Below are positions 47,163 to 59,606 of a stretch of 64,000 nt of DNA, piece after piece. How positions within the stretch are numbered: position 1 is the first letter of the stretch; each line of letters starts with the position of its first letter. Both the position numbers and the translations under genes were made by a program. The notes beneath the pieces are model-generated. The model saw only the letters and a list, made by a program, of their open reading frames with translations, was not told where the DNA came from and did no database searches. Source of the DNA: Siphonodentalium dalli (taxonomy: Eukaryota > Mollusca > Scaphopoda > Gadilida > Siphonodentaliidae); the NCBI GenBank assembly GCA_032622095.1, contig CP136061.1:3348001-3412000 (forward strand), read 5' to 3'.

Positions 47163-50100
47163 TAGGTTACAAGCAACTAATTATATAGAGTTACGCTTCT
47201 TGAATTTGTGTAGGGAAACTCGAGTCAGCATAAAAAAAAATCTGGCTGCTGAAAGGAGCTGATGGAAGTTTCTCTAATAGGAATTCGATTCAAATTCCTA
47301 AAAAGTACTGAAATTTAAATGGACACCCGCTTATCATTGAACCAAATCATCATCGGATGGTGACATTTTAAGGGGGGGGGGGTCTATTTCAAATCCAATT
47401 AAACATTGTACTGTTCAAAATTAGATAAATTCCTTAAAGCGTATGGTAGATATACGTAACTAGTTTTCAAAACTTATACATATGCCTTTCTATCGTGTGC
47501 GTTATGCACGCGAGTCGGATTCTACAAATTAAATTATGATGAAAACCCCTGAATTTTGGGTGTGGTCACATTTGTGGTCATACTATTGCCATTATTGAGT
47601 GGATGGACATGGGACATGCGACGCTGTGCAGTATATATATCTATGACAAGTATGACATGAGACATTAGTATCTTTTCTACTAAACTGTGCTTCCAGAGTT
47701 ATCAGGATGTGATTATCGGTGTTATTTCTTACCCAAAAAAATTGGTTAATTTTAAAACGGGGTATGTGGGTTAAAGGACCGCAAGGAGATAATAGGATGT
47801 CCAATGACTCCTATGTTTCTATCGTATCACGGTAAAACAAAAATTGGCGCGGTTTACACGATCAAAGTTCGATTTTCTTTACAATTATAGGTTACAAGCA
47901 ACTAATTATATAGAGTTACGCTTCTTGAATTTGTATAGGGAAACTCGAGCCAGATTTAAAAAAACCTGGCTGCTGATTGGTTGATTATCATTGAGGGAAA
48001 TATCCCTAATCGGTAACAGAAAATCATAGCCTCCGTAAATATGGCGATTGTGTATGGTTAGATGTCCAGGAATAGTCTGGTGGTGTCCAGAAGTTACGGA
48101 AGGGGTCTGGGTATTTTTATGCTGCTGATTTTTGTGCAGTAAATGGGGTAGTTGTGGAAATGCAAGATTATCGTTTGACAAAAATACCGAAAAGGGCGCG
48201 TTTGTTGTCACATACTGGTGCAGCGGATGACGTTCTAAGGGGAAATTGCCCACTTGAAGTTCAAATAGGCTTAACCCATGGCCGGCGGGACTTTTAGTTA
48301 ACACTGTCGCCTATGGAAAATAATTAGGTGTTTGTAACCAATAGGCAGAAAATTCACATTTTTCAAATATCGTTCAGGGCAGCGAATTTAGAAACACTGA
48401 TAAACAAAGTCTGTCTTGTTTTGTTGAGTTATTGTATTTTTACGCCATACCGACCCATTTTCAGATTATGCGAGACATTTCGCGACCTGATTTCCATTCT
48501 GTCCTAAGTGCATTTTTTGTGTTTCCGAGTAATTTGATTTTTAAATTTCAAAGTTCTGGCAATTGGTTGTTATTAGACTTATGGTGGATGTCCTGGTATC
48601 TGCCGAGAAATCAGTATTCATTCTGCCAATAACCATCAACTTCGATAAGGAGATGCTCTTTCTTATATGATATTTCGACCAGATTCGGGAGGTGGGGTGC
48701 GATTTTTTGCATTTAGCACAATATGGACTCAGTCTTAGTAGAATATTTTTCGTGGGACACTATGGAAACGGAATTTTTTTCAGGACCGATCTGTTCCAAG
48801 TGGTGATTATAAAAGAGATAATACGCACTTGGGACAACATGAAGAAATATTTAGTCTCAATTTACCGTATAACATGATAGAATTAGAGATTACAATGTGA
48901 GCAGAGTGTGCTATGTGCGCTCTTTTGAACAGTTAGCCAGCACATCGACATAGAAACAAGCATTTTGAATTGGTGTTGTATGGAAAGCACGCGACTCTTG
49001 ATGATATATTGCATACGTAATGTTGATACGGCTTCATGGAATGTACTCTTCGTTAATGTTACATTGCGAATTTGACGCGTATATATTAGTCCAGGAGATA
49101 TTGGTCGACATCTGCACCCCCACCAGGACTCAACTTCACCCCACTAATTTTCTTTCTTAATGTCTCCTCTAATTTGTTTCGGTTGTTAACAAGAAAAAAA
49201 GTGGCCGCAGAGACTCCAGACAAGATGGTGTCCATCGTGGCGGCCATTTTGTTTATATGCTCGATTCGTTATGCTAATATACAACCCTCACAAATTAGCC
49301 AAAAGTCCGACACCAGAATCCAATATGGCGGCCAAGATGGCCGCCGAAATGTGAATATATGCTATTTTTCTTACATTTTACCACCTTTCGTTTGTCTCTA
49401 TGGGAAAATATTGGCAACTTGGAGTGAATTTATACATTTATCGTATAGAAGAGTCATTGACGAACACAATGGGATCATAATATACATTCATAGCGGGATA
49501 GTTTTGACCAATAACAAGTTTCCCAAATGCCGGTATAATAGGTCAAAGCCGAACCAACACTAATAACGCGATGTAATGTTTCGAATAAATGAAAGTTATT
49601 GCTATCATAACAACACCCATGCATATATATGTGCAGGAGATACTCGAGCTAGGATTTCTCTTATACCTGAGTTGTGGAATATTTATCCAAATCCAAGACG
49701 GCTGCCAAAATGGCCACCAGAAATAGAAAAATCGCCAAAAATTGGCATCAGTGAGCGTTATTGTCACGACAATTCCACACCTGTTAACTATTGTGAGTTG
49801 GGAACACTTAGGCGAAGTACTTTCATTATACCATATCCAAATAAAAGTTCCCCAGATCTAAAATGGCGGCCATCATTGGGCATTATTTTCGAGACAACTG
49901 CACACATGCGGACAGTTGATTTGGAAATACTGAGGTGAAGTAATTACCTTGCATCTCATACAATAAATTGTTTTCCAAATCGAAGATGGCGGCCAAAATG
50001 GAGACCGAAATTTGAAATCAAGCTCACATTCCTTTACTTTCTTACGATGGTCGTTATTGTTACGCGAATTCTGCCCACAATTACATGTTCATATGGAACA

Positions 50101-53100
50101 TTGATATGAAGTATTCATTTGGGTTTGGCAAACTCTCACAGTCAAGATGGTGGCCAAACTGGCGGCCATAAATTGAAAAGAAGTCGATATTATCACATAC
50201 TAACTTTTTGTCATTATATCGATACGTATGGACGATACTGTACACACTATAGGCCATTTATTAGTTTCAACATAATTCGTAGCCTTCTGGAAAGGTGAAA
50301 ATCCACAATTAATCATCGCGATGTGGCATTTCGAAATCCATTGTCCACCATAAGCGCCCATAATGGCCGTTTAGGTGCGCCAAATAGCCATAGTATGGCC
50401 TCCAAAAATCAAAACAACAGTACCTGAGCTTATTCTGATTTGCCACATTCAGCATTATCTGCATGGACCAGTTTCCGTCTCTTCGTCAGATTAATCTATC
50501 TCTCTCACACCATCACAGTTTTCTACACTTCTTTTTTAGAAAGGTCCCACTAATCTGAATATTTCAAACAATACATATGCCGGTGTCCAGCTCACGTGTT
50601 TGTCTCGAAAGTTGGGAATTCTTATCCTTATTCTTGGCGATCTTCGTTCGTGGTATAGCTTATGGTATAATTCAGATGCTACATATGGGATCTGAGCGTT
50701 ATTTTGTGCTATAAACTAGAAAGGAATGTGGTCGATGCTTATACTAGCTTTCAGAAGGACCTCGCTATCTGCGTATTTTCAGCTTTGGTGACCTAATGGG
50801 GATAACAACATATACACACTTATGTATATGGCTTCGAATGTTGAAAGCCAGACATTTGACGGATACCGTTCTGCTAAGGCGTAGAAGACCATAATGCATA
50901 ACATACCCACACGTCTTGACCATGAACAAAAGAAAAATCTTGTTGCGTACAGCAATTGTCTCATCGAACAAATTCAAGCAGATAATAACAATACGCACGG
51001 TGCTAGTTTGTCGGCATTTGTCATGATAGTGGAAATGAAATTGGACCATGACTGCACCGCCCTTCTTTGGGTATGTTTTAGATTCAAACATGATCTCATG
51101 TGTGGCTTTGCTTTCCTTGCATGCTAAGATTGTTCCCATCCGTTTGGAAGCCGTTCACAATCAACTGGACCAGGCGTGTACCACTGGCTACTACTATATA
51201 AGCCCCACCCAGACTGGGGTGTAGTCTTAAAGACGATGCCTTTCATAGTTGGTTGATATGTCATACACACTGGGTGGTGGTCGGTATGGTTCAAGAAAGT
51301 ACAAATGCCATCAACACAAGGGTGAAATGTTCAACGCGAAGAACACCCAGAGGAATGTTACGTTGATGAGATCTTGCATTCAGTTCAACATACGTTGGGT
51401 ACACCAAGTGATTTCTTGGCAACATCACCATTCCGACCATTTTACCATGGCCAATTTATTTCATTCCCACTATCATGGCGTATGTCCACAAACTAACACC
51501 GCTGGTATTGTTCTTCTCTTCTGGGAGCTATTCGACGAGACGACTGCGGGACATCACACAGTTTCCTTAGCATCGTGGTCAAGAAATGTGGGTAGTCGGT
51601 ACATTATGGTCTTCTCCTTGGCAGATATACATCTATACAAGGGATTGAGACAGCTAGCAACCTTCGAAACAATGCCGAAGTTGTCCACATATGCCAATGC
51701 GTTCGCTAAGTTTGTGAGTTGACGAACCATCTATTGAGAAGTCACTAGCTAATTGGTTCGCCAGGTGTACGTGTCGTTATCCACATGGGGTATGAGACAC
51801 ATACATAGAGATGACATTATGCAAGCTTGTATACTCATCGACCATATGCCTTTCTAGTTCAAGATGACGCACAAATCCCATATTTAGCATATTTAAAATC
51901 GTAAGCTAGACACCTGAGAATGAATTGTTTGAAACGTTATGATTAGAGGGACCCTTCTCCCAGGAGGTGTTGAATACTTTGTCGGTGTGAGCGACCCAGA
52001 TTTACCAGACAAAGAAATGGAAGCTGGTCCAGATAATTATGGACGTGATGTGGCAAATCAGAATCTGTTATCAGGTAATTGTTCTAATATTACTGTCCGG
52101 CGCACCTACGGTTACGGCCATTATCGGTGCTAAGTGGAGAATGGATTTCGAAATGCCACATCGCGATATTAATGGTGGGTTTTCGACTTTCCAGAAGGAT
52201 ACGAGCCATTTTACGCATTTTGATACGTATTAAGTTAAACTAATAGATTGTTTATGTATAGTTTCGTCCACACATATTGATATTATGACAAAAAGTTGAA
52301 ATTAGTATGTGAAAATATCCATTTCTTTTCCATTTCTGGCCGCCAATTTAGCCGCCATCTTGACTGTGAGTATCAATTGCCAAACTCAAATGAATACTTC
52401 ATATCAATATTCCATTTCAACATGTAATGGGGGGGTAGAAATCGCGAAACATTAACGCCCATCGTAAGAAAGTATAGGAAATTAAGGAATGTAGGCCTGT
52501 TTTAAAATTTCGGTGGCCATTTTGGCTGCCATGTTCGATTTGGAAAAAAAATTCTTGTACCTCAGTATTTCCAACTCAACTGTAAGCATGTGTGGAGTTG
52601 TCTCGACAATAGTATCCAATGATGTGAGGGCATTTCGGTGCCATTTTGGCGCCATTTTGGAAACTTTTATTTGGATATGGTACAATGACAGTTCTTCGTC
52701 TAAGTGTTCCCAATTCACAATAATAAGCAGGTGTGGAGTTGTCGTGACAATAACGCTCACTGATGTTAAAATCAGAGATTTTCGGCAATTTTTCTAATTC
52801 TGATGGCCATTTTGGCCGCCATCTTGGATTTGGGTGAATATTCATCAACTCAGGTATAAGAGGAATCATAGCTCGACTATCTCCTGCACATATATGCATG
52901 AGTGTTGTTATGATAGTAATAACTTTCATTGATTCTAAACATTACATCGCGTTATTAGCGTCGATTCGGCTTTGACCTATTATATCGGCATTTGGGAAAA
53001 CGTGATATCGGACAACAATATCCCACAATTAATATATATTATGATCCCATTGTGTTCGACAATAATTCTTCTATACGATAAATGTATAAATTCACGCCAA

Positions 53101-56100
53101 GATGCCAATATATTCCCATAGAGACAAACAAAATGTGGTGAAATGTCAGAAAAATAGCATATTTTCACATTTCGGCGGCCATCTTGGCCGCCATATTAGA
53201 TTATGGTGTCGGACTTTTGGCTAATTTGTAAGGGTTATATATTGGCATAACGAATCGAGCAGAAAACAAGACCGCATTTGATATAATCTTTACGATAACG
53301 GCGATCAAAGAGACCTGGTGCATATAAAAACATGGACGCCATGATGGACGCCATGATGGACGCCATCTTGTCTGGAGTCGCTGTGGCCACTTTTTGTTCT
53401 TGTTAACAACCGAAAAAAATTAGAGGAGACATTAAGAAAGAAAATTAGTGGGGTGAAGTTGAGTCCTGGGGTGCAGAGGTCGACCAATATCTCCTCGACT
53501 ACGCGTGTGTTTCTTTTCGCGGGAAAATTTTTCTCTGTTCGATCGCAACTTGAGTTGCAACCTGTTCGATGTGAGAGAATTTAGCAAAATATTTAGTAAG
53601 TGACAGTTCGTAAAGCCGAACTGCACATAGAACAACATCGATCTGAATAATTATATGTTGTGTCTGAAACTCAAGATAGAATTCATCTTTGTTTTTAAAA
53701 GACAGGATATAACTGGCTTTATAAGTATTTTTTATTTATAGGACATAATGGTTCTAAGAAATAGTGTTTTTATGCAGAACGGACAGAAAAGAATAGCTAA
53801 TATCACCGCGAAAACAACAGATACCGCTTAGGGGCCGGTATCGTTAGACGCGGAATTTGATGCCGATTCCAACGATACCCATACGGACGTTTCGTACCAG
53901 CATGTCACTTAGGACAGAATAGAAATCAGGTCGCGATTTATTAACCCTCTGTCGCCGGAACTTCAACTTTTTCCGGAGGCGTAATTTTCTGAAAATCATC
54001 AATTTTGTGCATATGGGTCGACCTTTAATGTTCAAAATAGCCCGATCGAGTTGTTGGAAATTTCTCTAATAGGAATTCGACTCAAACTCCTAAAAGGTAT
54101 TGAAATTTAAAGGGACACCCGCCTATCATTGTACCAAATCATCGTCGGATGGTGAAATTTTGAGGGGGGGGGGGGTCTAATTCAAATCCAATTAAACATT
54201 AAACTGTTCAAAATTAGATAAATTCCTTAAAGCATGTGGTAGATATACGTAACTAGTTTACAAAACTTATGCATATGCCTTTCTATCGTGTACATTATGC
54301 ACGCGAGTCGGATTTTACAAATTAAATTATGATGAAAACCCCTGAATTTTTGGTGTGGTCACATTTGTGGTCTTAATATTGCCATTAGTGAGTGGATGGA
54401 CATGGGACATGCGACGATCTGCAGTATATATGTCTATGACAAGTATGACATGAGACATTAGTATCTTTTCTACTAAACTGTGCTTCCAGCGTTATCAGGA
54501 TGTGATTATCGGTGTTATTTCTTACCCAAAAAAATTGGTTAATTTTAAAACGGGGTATGTGGGTTAAAGGACCGCTGGCAGATAATAGGATGTCCAATGA
54601 CTCCTATGTTTCTATCGTATCACGGTAAAGACTATTTTGTAAAATAGGCGCGGTTTACACGATCAAAGTTCGATTTTCTTTACAATTATAGGTTACAAGC
54701 AACTAATTATATAGAGTTACGCTTCTTGAATGTGTGTAGGGAAACTCGAGTCAGATTAAAATAAAACCTGGCTGCTGATTGGTTGATTATCATTGAGGGA
54801 AATATCCCTAATCGGTGACAGAAAATCATAGCCTCCGTAAATATGGCGATCGTGTATGGTTATATGTCCAGGAATAGTCTGGTGGTGTCCAGAAGTTACG
54901 GAAGGGGTCTGGGTATTTTTATGCTGCTGATTGTTGTGCAGTAAATGGGGGTAGTTGTGGAAATGCAAGATTATCGTTTGACAAAAATACCGAAAAGGGC
55001 GCGTTTGTTGTCACATACTGGTGCAGCGGATAACGTTCTAAGGGAAAATTTACCACTTGAAGTTCAAATAGGCTTAACCGATGGCCGGCGGGACTTTTAG
55101 TTAACACTGTCGCCTATGGAAAATAATTAGGTGTTTGTAACCAATAGGCAGAAAATTCACATTTTTAAAATATCGTTCAGGGCAGCGGATTTAGAAACAC
55201 TGATAAACAAAGTCTGTCTTGTTTTGTTGAATTATTGTATTTTTACGCCCTACCGACCCATTTTCAGATTATGCGAGACATGTATTAACCCTCTGTCGCC
55301 GGAACTTCAACTTTTTCCGGAGGCGTAATTTTATGAAAATCATCAATTTTGTGCATATGGGTCGACTTTTAATGTTCAAAATAGCACGATGGAGGTGATG
55401 GGAATTTCTCTATTAGGAATTCGACTCAAACTCCTTAAAAGTACTGAAATTTAAAGGGACACCCGCCTATCATTGAACCAAATCATCGTCGGATGGTGAA
55501 ATTTTGAGGGGGTGGGTCTATTCCAAATCCAATTAAACATTGTACTGTTCAAAATTAGATACATTCATTAAATCGTATGGTAGATATACGTAACTAGTTT
55601 TAAAAACTTATACATATGCCTTTCTATCGTGTACGTTATGCACGCGAGTCGGATTCTACAAATTAAATTATGATGAAAACCCCTGAATTTTTGGTGTGGT
55701 CACATTTGTGGTCATAATATTGCCATTAGTGAGTGGATGGATATTGGACATGCGACGCTCTGCAGTATATATGTCTATGACAAGTATGACATGAGACATT
55801 AGTATCTTTTCTACTAAACTGTGCTTCCAGAGTTATCAGGATGTGGTTATCAGTGTTATTTCATACCCAAAAAAATTGGTTAATTTTAAAACGGGGTATG
55901 TGGGTTAAAGGACCACTGGGAGATAATAGGATGTCCAATGACTCCTATGTTTCTATCGTATCACGGTAAAGCTTTTTTTGTAAAATTGGCGCGGTTTACA
56001 CGATCAAAGTTCGATTTTCTTTACAATTATAGGTTACAAGCAACTAATTATATAGGGTTACGCTTCTTGAATTTGTGTAGGGAAACTCGAGTCAGATTAA

Positions 56101-57178
56101 AAAAAAACCTGGCTGCTGATTGGTTGATTATCATTGAGGGAAATATCCCTAATCGGGGACATAAAATCATAGCATCCGTAAACATGGCTATCGTGAATGG
56201 TTAGATGTCCAGGAATAGTCTGGTGGTGTCCAGAAGTTACGGAAGGGGTCTGGGTATTTTTATGCTGCTGATTTTTGTGCAGTAAATGGGGTAGTTGTGG
56301 AAATGCAAGATTATCGTTTGACAAAAATACCGAAAAGGGCGCGTTTGTTGTCACATACTGGTGCAGCGGATAACGTTCTAAGGGAAAATTTACCACTTGA
56401 AGTTCAAATAGGCTTAACCGATGGCCGGCGGGACTTTTAGTTAACACTGTCGCCTATGGAAAATAATTAGGTGTTTGTAACCAATAGGCAGAAAATTCAC
56501 ATTTTTCAAATATCGTTCAGGGCAGCGGATTTAGAAACACTGATAAACAAAGTCTGTCTTGTTTTGTTGAATTATTGTATTTTTACGCCCTACCGACCCA
56601 TTTTCAGATTATGCGAGACATGTATTAACCCTCTGTCTCCGGAATTTAAACTTTTTCCGGAGGCGTAATTTTATGAAAATCATCAATTTTGTGCATATGG
56701 GTCGACTTTTAATGTTCAAAACAGCACGATGGAGGTGATGGAAATTTCTCTAATAGGAATTCGACTCAAACTCATAAAAAGTACTGAAATTTAAAGGGAC
56801 ACCCGCCTATCATTGAACCAAATCATCGTCGGATGATGAAATTTTGAGGGGGGGGGGGGGGGGTCTATTTCAAATCCAACTAAACATTGTACTGTTCAAA
56901 ATTAGATAAATTCCTTAAAGCGTGTGGTAGATATACGTAACTAGTTTTCAAAACTTATACATATGCCTTTCTATCGTGTACGTTATGCACGCGAGTCGGA
57001 TTCTACAAATTAAATTTTGATGAAAACCCCTTAATTTTTGGTGTGGTCACATTTGTGGTCATAATATTGCCATTAGTGAGTGGATGGATATGGGACATAC
57101 GACACTGTGCAGTATATATTTCTATGACAAGCATGACATGAGACATTAGTATCTCTTCTACTAAACTGTGCTTCCAGA
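47163..57178 (+). repeat. Tandem array of about 1.34-kb units, 4 anchors
   Basis: Anchor TCTCTAATAGGAATTCG occurs at 47271, 54062, 55407 (one change) and 56747. Periods are 1345 and 1340; the first gap is 6791, which becomes 1332 when the 5,459 bp of foldback insertion plus duplication is removed. Each unit carries a G run of different length at the same place (11, 12, an interrupted GGGGGTGGG, and 16), a CAACTAATTATATAG block and AACCCTCTGTCGCCGGAA. A 5' partial unit (47163-47258) has a deletion of about 600 bp before the first anchor. The last unit is cut at 57178. Minus-strand frames such as 47906-48304 and 56097-56447 correspond between units but are frameshifted in the middle unit (54756-55107), so I do not call them genes. 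Confidence 0.93.
48481..53935. mobile_element. Foldback element, 5,455 bp, inserted in the tandem array
   Basis: Terminal inverted repeats of 30 bp with one mismatch (CGCGACCTGATTTCYATTCT, then GTCCTAAGTG), flanked by ATTT at 48477-48480 and 53936-53939. After unique subterminal parts, very long inverted arms run from about 49090 to 51240 and back from 51250 to 53500. Paired landmarks include AGGAGATATTGGTCGAC, GTCTCCTCTAATTT, TGTTAACAAGAA, TTTGTCTCTATGGGAA and many GGCGGCCATTTTGG phrases. Arm identity is roughly 70-85% by eye. Two open frames mirror each other in the arms (minus 50765-51139, plus 51249-51722; shared FHxHYHxxCxQTxT and LFDETxA), but I recognise no transposase. They may be relics of one gene duplicated by the arms. 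Confidence 0.85.
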
Positions 57179-57570
57179 CAGAAGCGAAAAAATAAATAAA
57201 TAAATAAATATATAAATAAATAAAGAGCGTTTATATCAGTTGTGTGTGATTAACCAATATGATTGCACTGTGTCATCTAAACAGAAGTAAAACTTCTGTA
57301 ACACAAGCAGGCTCTTGTTTACATACACCATCGTATGTCTTGACGACACTACCATGCTGCTACCCGCTGATTATGTCTGGCAATTGCATGTTTTGATATT
57401 TCTTCTGTTATTGGCAATTTGAACAATTATGAATATTCCGCAGCGAACGCCACCCTTGCCTTTAAGCTAAAGTAAGACAATTCCATGTCCAAAAAAGCCA
57501 TGCTACCAAATTTGAATGTGGCTAAGATGAAACCAAGCTGGATGATGAGCATATAAACACATTGTACATT
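57179..57570. other. AAAT microsatellite and unassigned sequence
   Basis: An (AAAT)n tract at about 57190-57224 runs into AATAAAGAGCGTT (57219-57231), the complement of the recurrent AACGCTCTTTATT. The rest is unassigned. Confidence 0.6.
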
Positions 57571-57778
57571 GGTGCTCTAATTAATCGACTCCTGCGCCAC
57601 GGCAGAGTTATGGGTGGCTTTTCGGAGTATGGTCAGGGTGTGGCTTGTTGCCATTCATCGGAAAGCTCTCACCGAGATCTTTCTGATGGATGGCGGCGGG
57701 CAATATTTCCGACTGGGTCCTGAGGGTTTGCCCGTGGTTCTGCTTTGGTTGGGAGGTCGGTTGCTTGGGGCATTACTG
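57571..57778. mobile_element. Hairpin MITE family D, A-to-G altered copy
   Basis: Collinear with 24571-24759/25868-25897 from CTAATTAATCGACTCC through CCATTCATCGGAAAGCT to GGGGCATTACTG. Differences from the family are dominated by A to G on the plus strand in both arms: GGGTAAC to GGGTGGC, CGGAAATATGG to AGGGTGTGG, GACTAAATCC to GACTGGGTCC, GTTACCCATAATT to TTTGCCCGTGGTT. T to C is rare. This destroys much of the hairpin pairing. Confidence 0.85.
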
Positions 57779-59606
57779 TGCCTGTGATCTTGTTGCTGAA
57801 GCTTCAAAATATGAAGCCTTACTTAGAAATATACATGTATAGTTACAACTCCCTTCCCCCCCCCATATCAATGTACAGGTACAATTGATACATATTAAAT
57901 TTTCCACATTTTATCTTATCCTAGCTGTGTTATATGAAGACAAACAGCCTAATTTAAAATTGAATCATCACCCCCACCGACACGCCTGATAAATATTAAG
58001 GAAGCCAGCTCAGAACATTTTGAAGTACATGTAATACAAATAGTAATAAAATTATCAAACTATCTCAAATTAATTTAGCTAGTCTTAGATGTATCTAAAA
58101 CTGGGATATGTATGGTATACAGTTAGACAATTGAGTCCTTTTCTGCCTTCTATATCTTAAATAGCATGGTCGGTCACCTTGGTGAAATAAATTATGTAAA
58201 CATGGGAGTGTGGATTGGCTTTAAATATGTAATGATGATCAACTGATGTTTTCATCAAAGACATCCACCATTTCAATTTTGGATTGAATAATTTAATCGA
58301 GCTCAGAATCACCTCACATACATGCATTTTTGGTCATGGTAAGCTGACACCAGTTTTTAAGTCTGGTATACGAACACCTCTCACAACTTTTTTTCCATTT
58401 AAAAAAACAAAACAAAACAAAACAAAACATCTCCCAAAATTGTTTACAAGAGTACTGATTTTCATGTGCTGTCGCATCCGGTTCTGCTTATGATCATTCA
58501 CAGATCCAAATTTTTATGTATTTCATGACAAGAAATGTTATTTCATCTCAGTAGGCTGAAACTTATGTAAAAATTTCAAATTCATTTGACTACCCCACCC
58601 CCGAACTAATTATATCTATTGCATACTACGGTACAGGTACAACTAAATATGAGTGGTTATTAAAAGTTTGCACACCCCCCCCATTACTAGTATTTAAACT
58701 ATTACATACCAGTGCAAATAGTTAGATCATTTTATAATAAATACATAAAACTTATGATTAACCAACCCATAAATGTTTATCATCAAATGTCGTAGTGATG
58801 ACTGAGGAATCGATTATTAATAGTATTATTATAACGAGATGGGGAGGCGAAGTGACTAGTTTTGGATGTTGATATCCAGGCAGACATCCATAACAAGGAT
58901 TTATATGACATCCACTGCAAGGAATATACAGTAGAAGCCTGCGAACTGAAGCAGCTATATCATAAATTTAACTCTGGATTGGGTAAATTGTATATCTCAG
59001 CTATGAATTCACATTCTTTAGAACTTGTCTTTTTACAGGAATATCTGGAACTTGACTTATCTTTGAAATATCAGTATAAAATTCAAAGATACATAAACTT
59101 TTAATAAAATGGAAAAAATTACCTACAAAACAATTTCCGCAATTGTGTAACTTTTGTTGTGGCAATATATGCATGGAGAGGTAATTCAGGATTTGTCACT
59201 TGCGCCCCCCCCCCCCCCCCCCACATACAGTTTCAAGGATAATGCTATTAATGAAACTTACCTTGACCATTTATATCACCTCAATGAAATTTGTCATATT
59301 TGTGCTTTGTTCAACTTGCCTTCCAAAACTTTACACATGTTATTCTCACAACAGAAAGTAAACTGGTGAATCCAAGTGGAACACCGCGGTGCATATGTTT
59401 TAAGTTTTAATGTTCTTTTTAGTTGATTCCAGACACAATCCGCGAGAAATTAATAAATATAATACTTTCTTCGATATGTCATTGTCAAACATGCGTGAAA
59501 TCATAAATATCCGAAGACCCACGTCGCGGAAACAACACAAACAAATCAAAATTAGTCAGTCAAGCATCTCTTGCAGGTGTCGAGGTCGTTGTTCGCACGA
59601 GATTAT
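57779..59606. other. Unassigned non-coding stretch
   Basis: Contains an AAAAC run (about 58399-58426), C runs at 58674-58681 and 59205-59222 (18 C) and an 80-codon frame at 58862-59104 with no known resemblance. No supported gene. Confidence 0.5.

Noticed and set aside
47592-56447. Minus-strand frames recurring in each 1.34-kb unit (such as 47906-48304 and 56097-56447)
   Set aside because: The middle unit is frameshifted, the frames rely on non-ATG starts, and no domain is recognisable. They follow from unit duplication.
58862-59104. 80-codon frame beginning at a non-ATG start
   Set aside because: No recognisable domain and no splice or start context. Kept only as a note in the stretch description.
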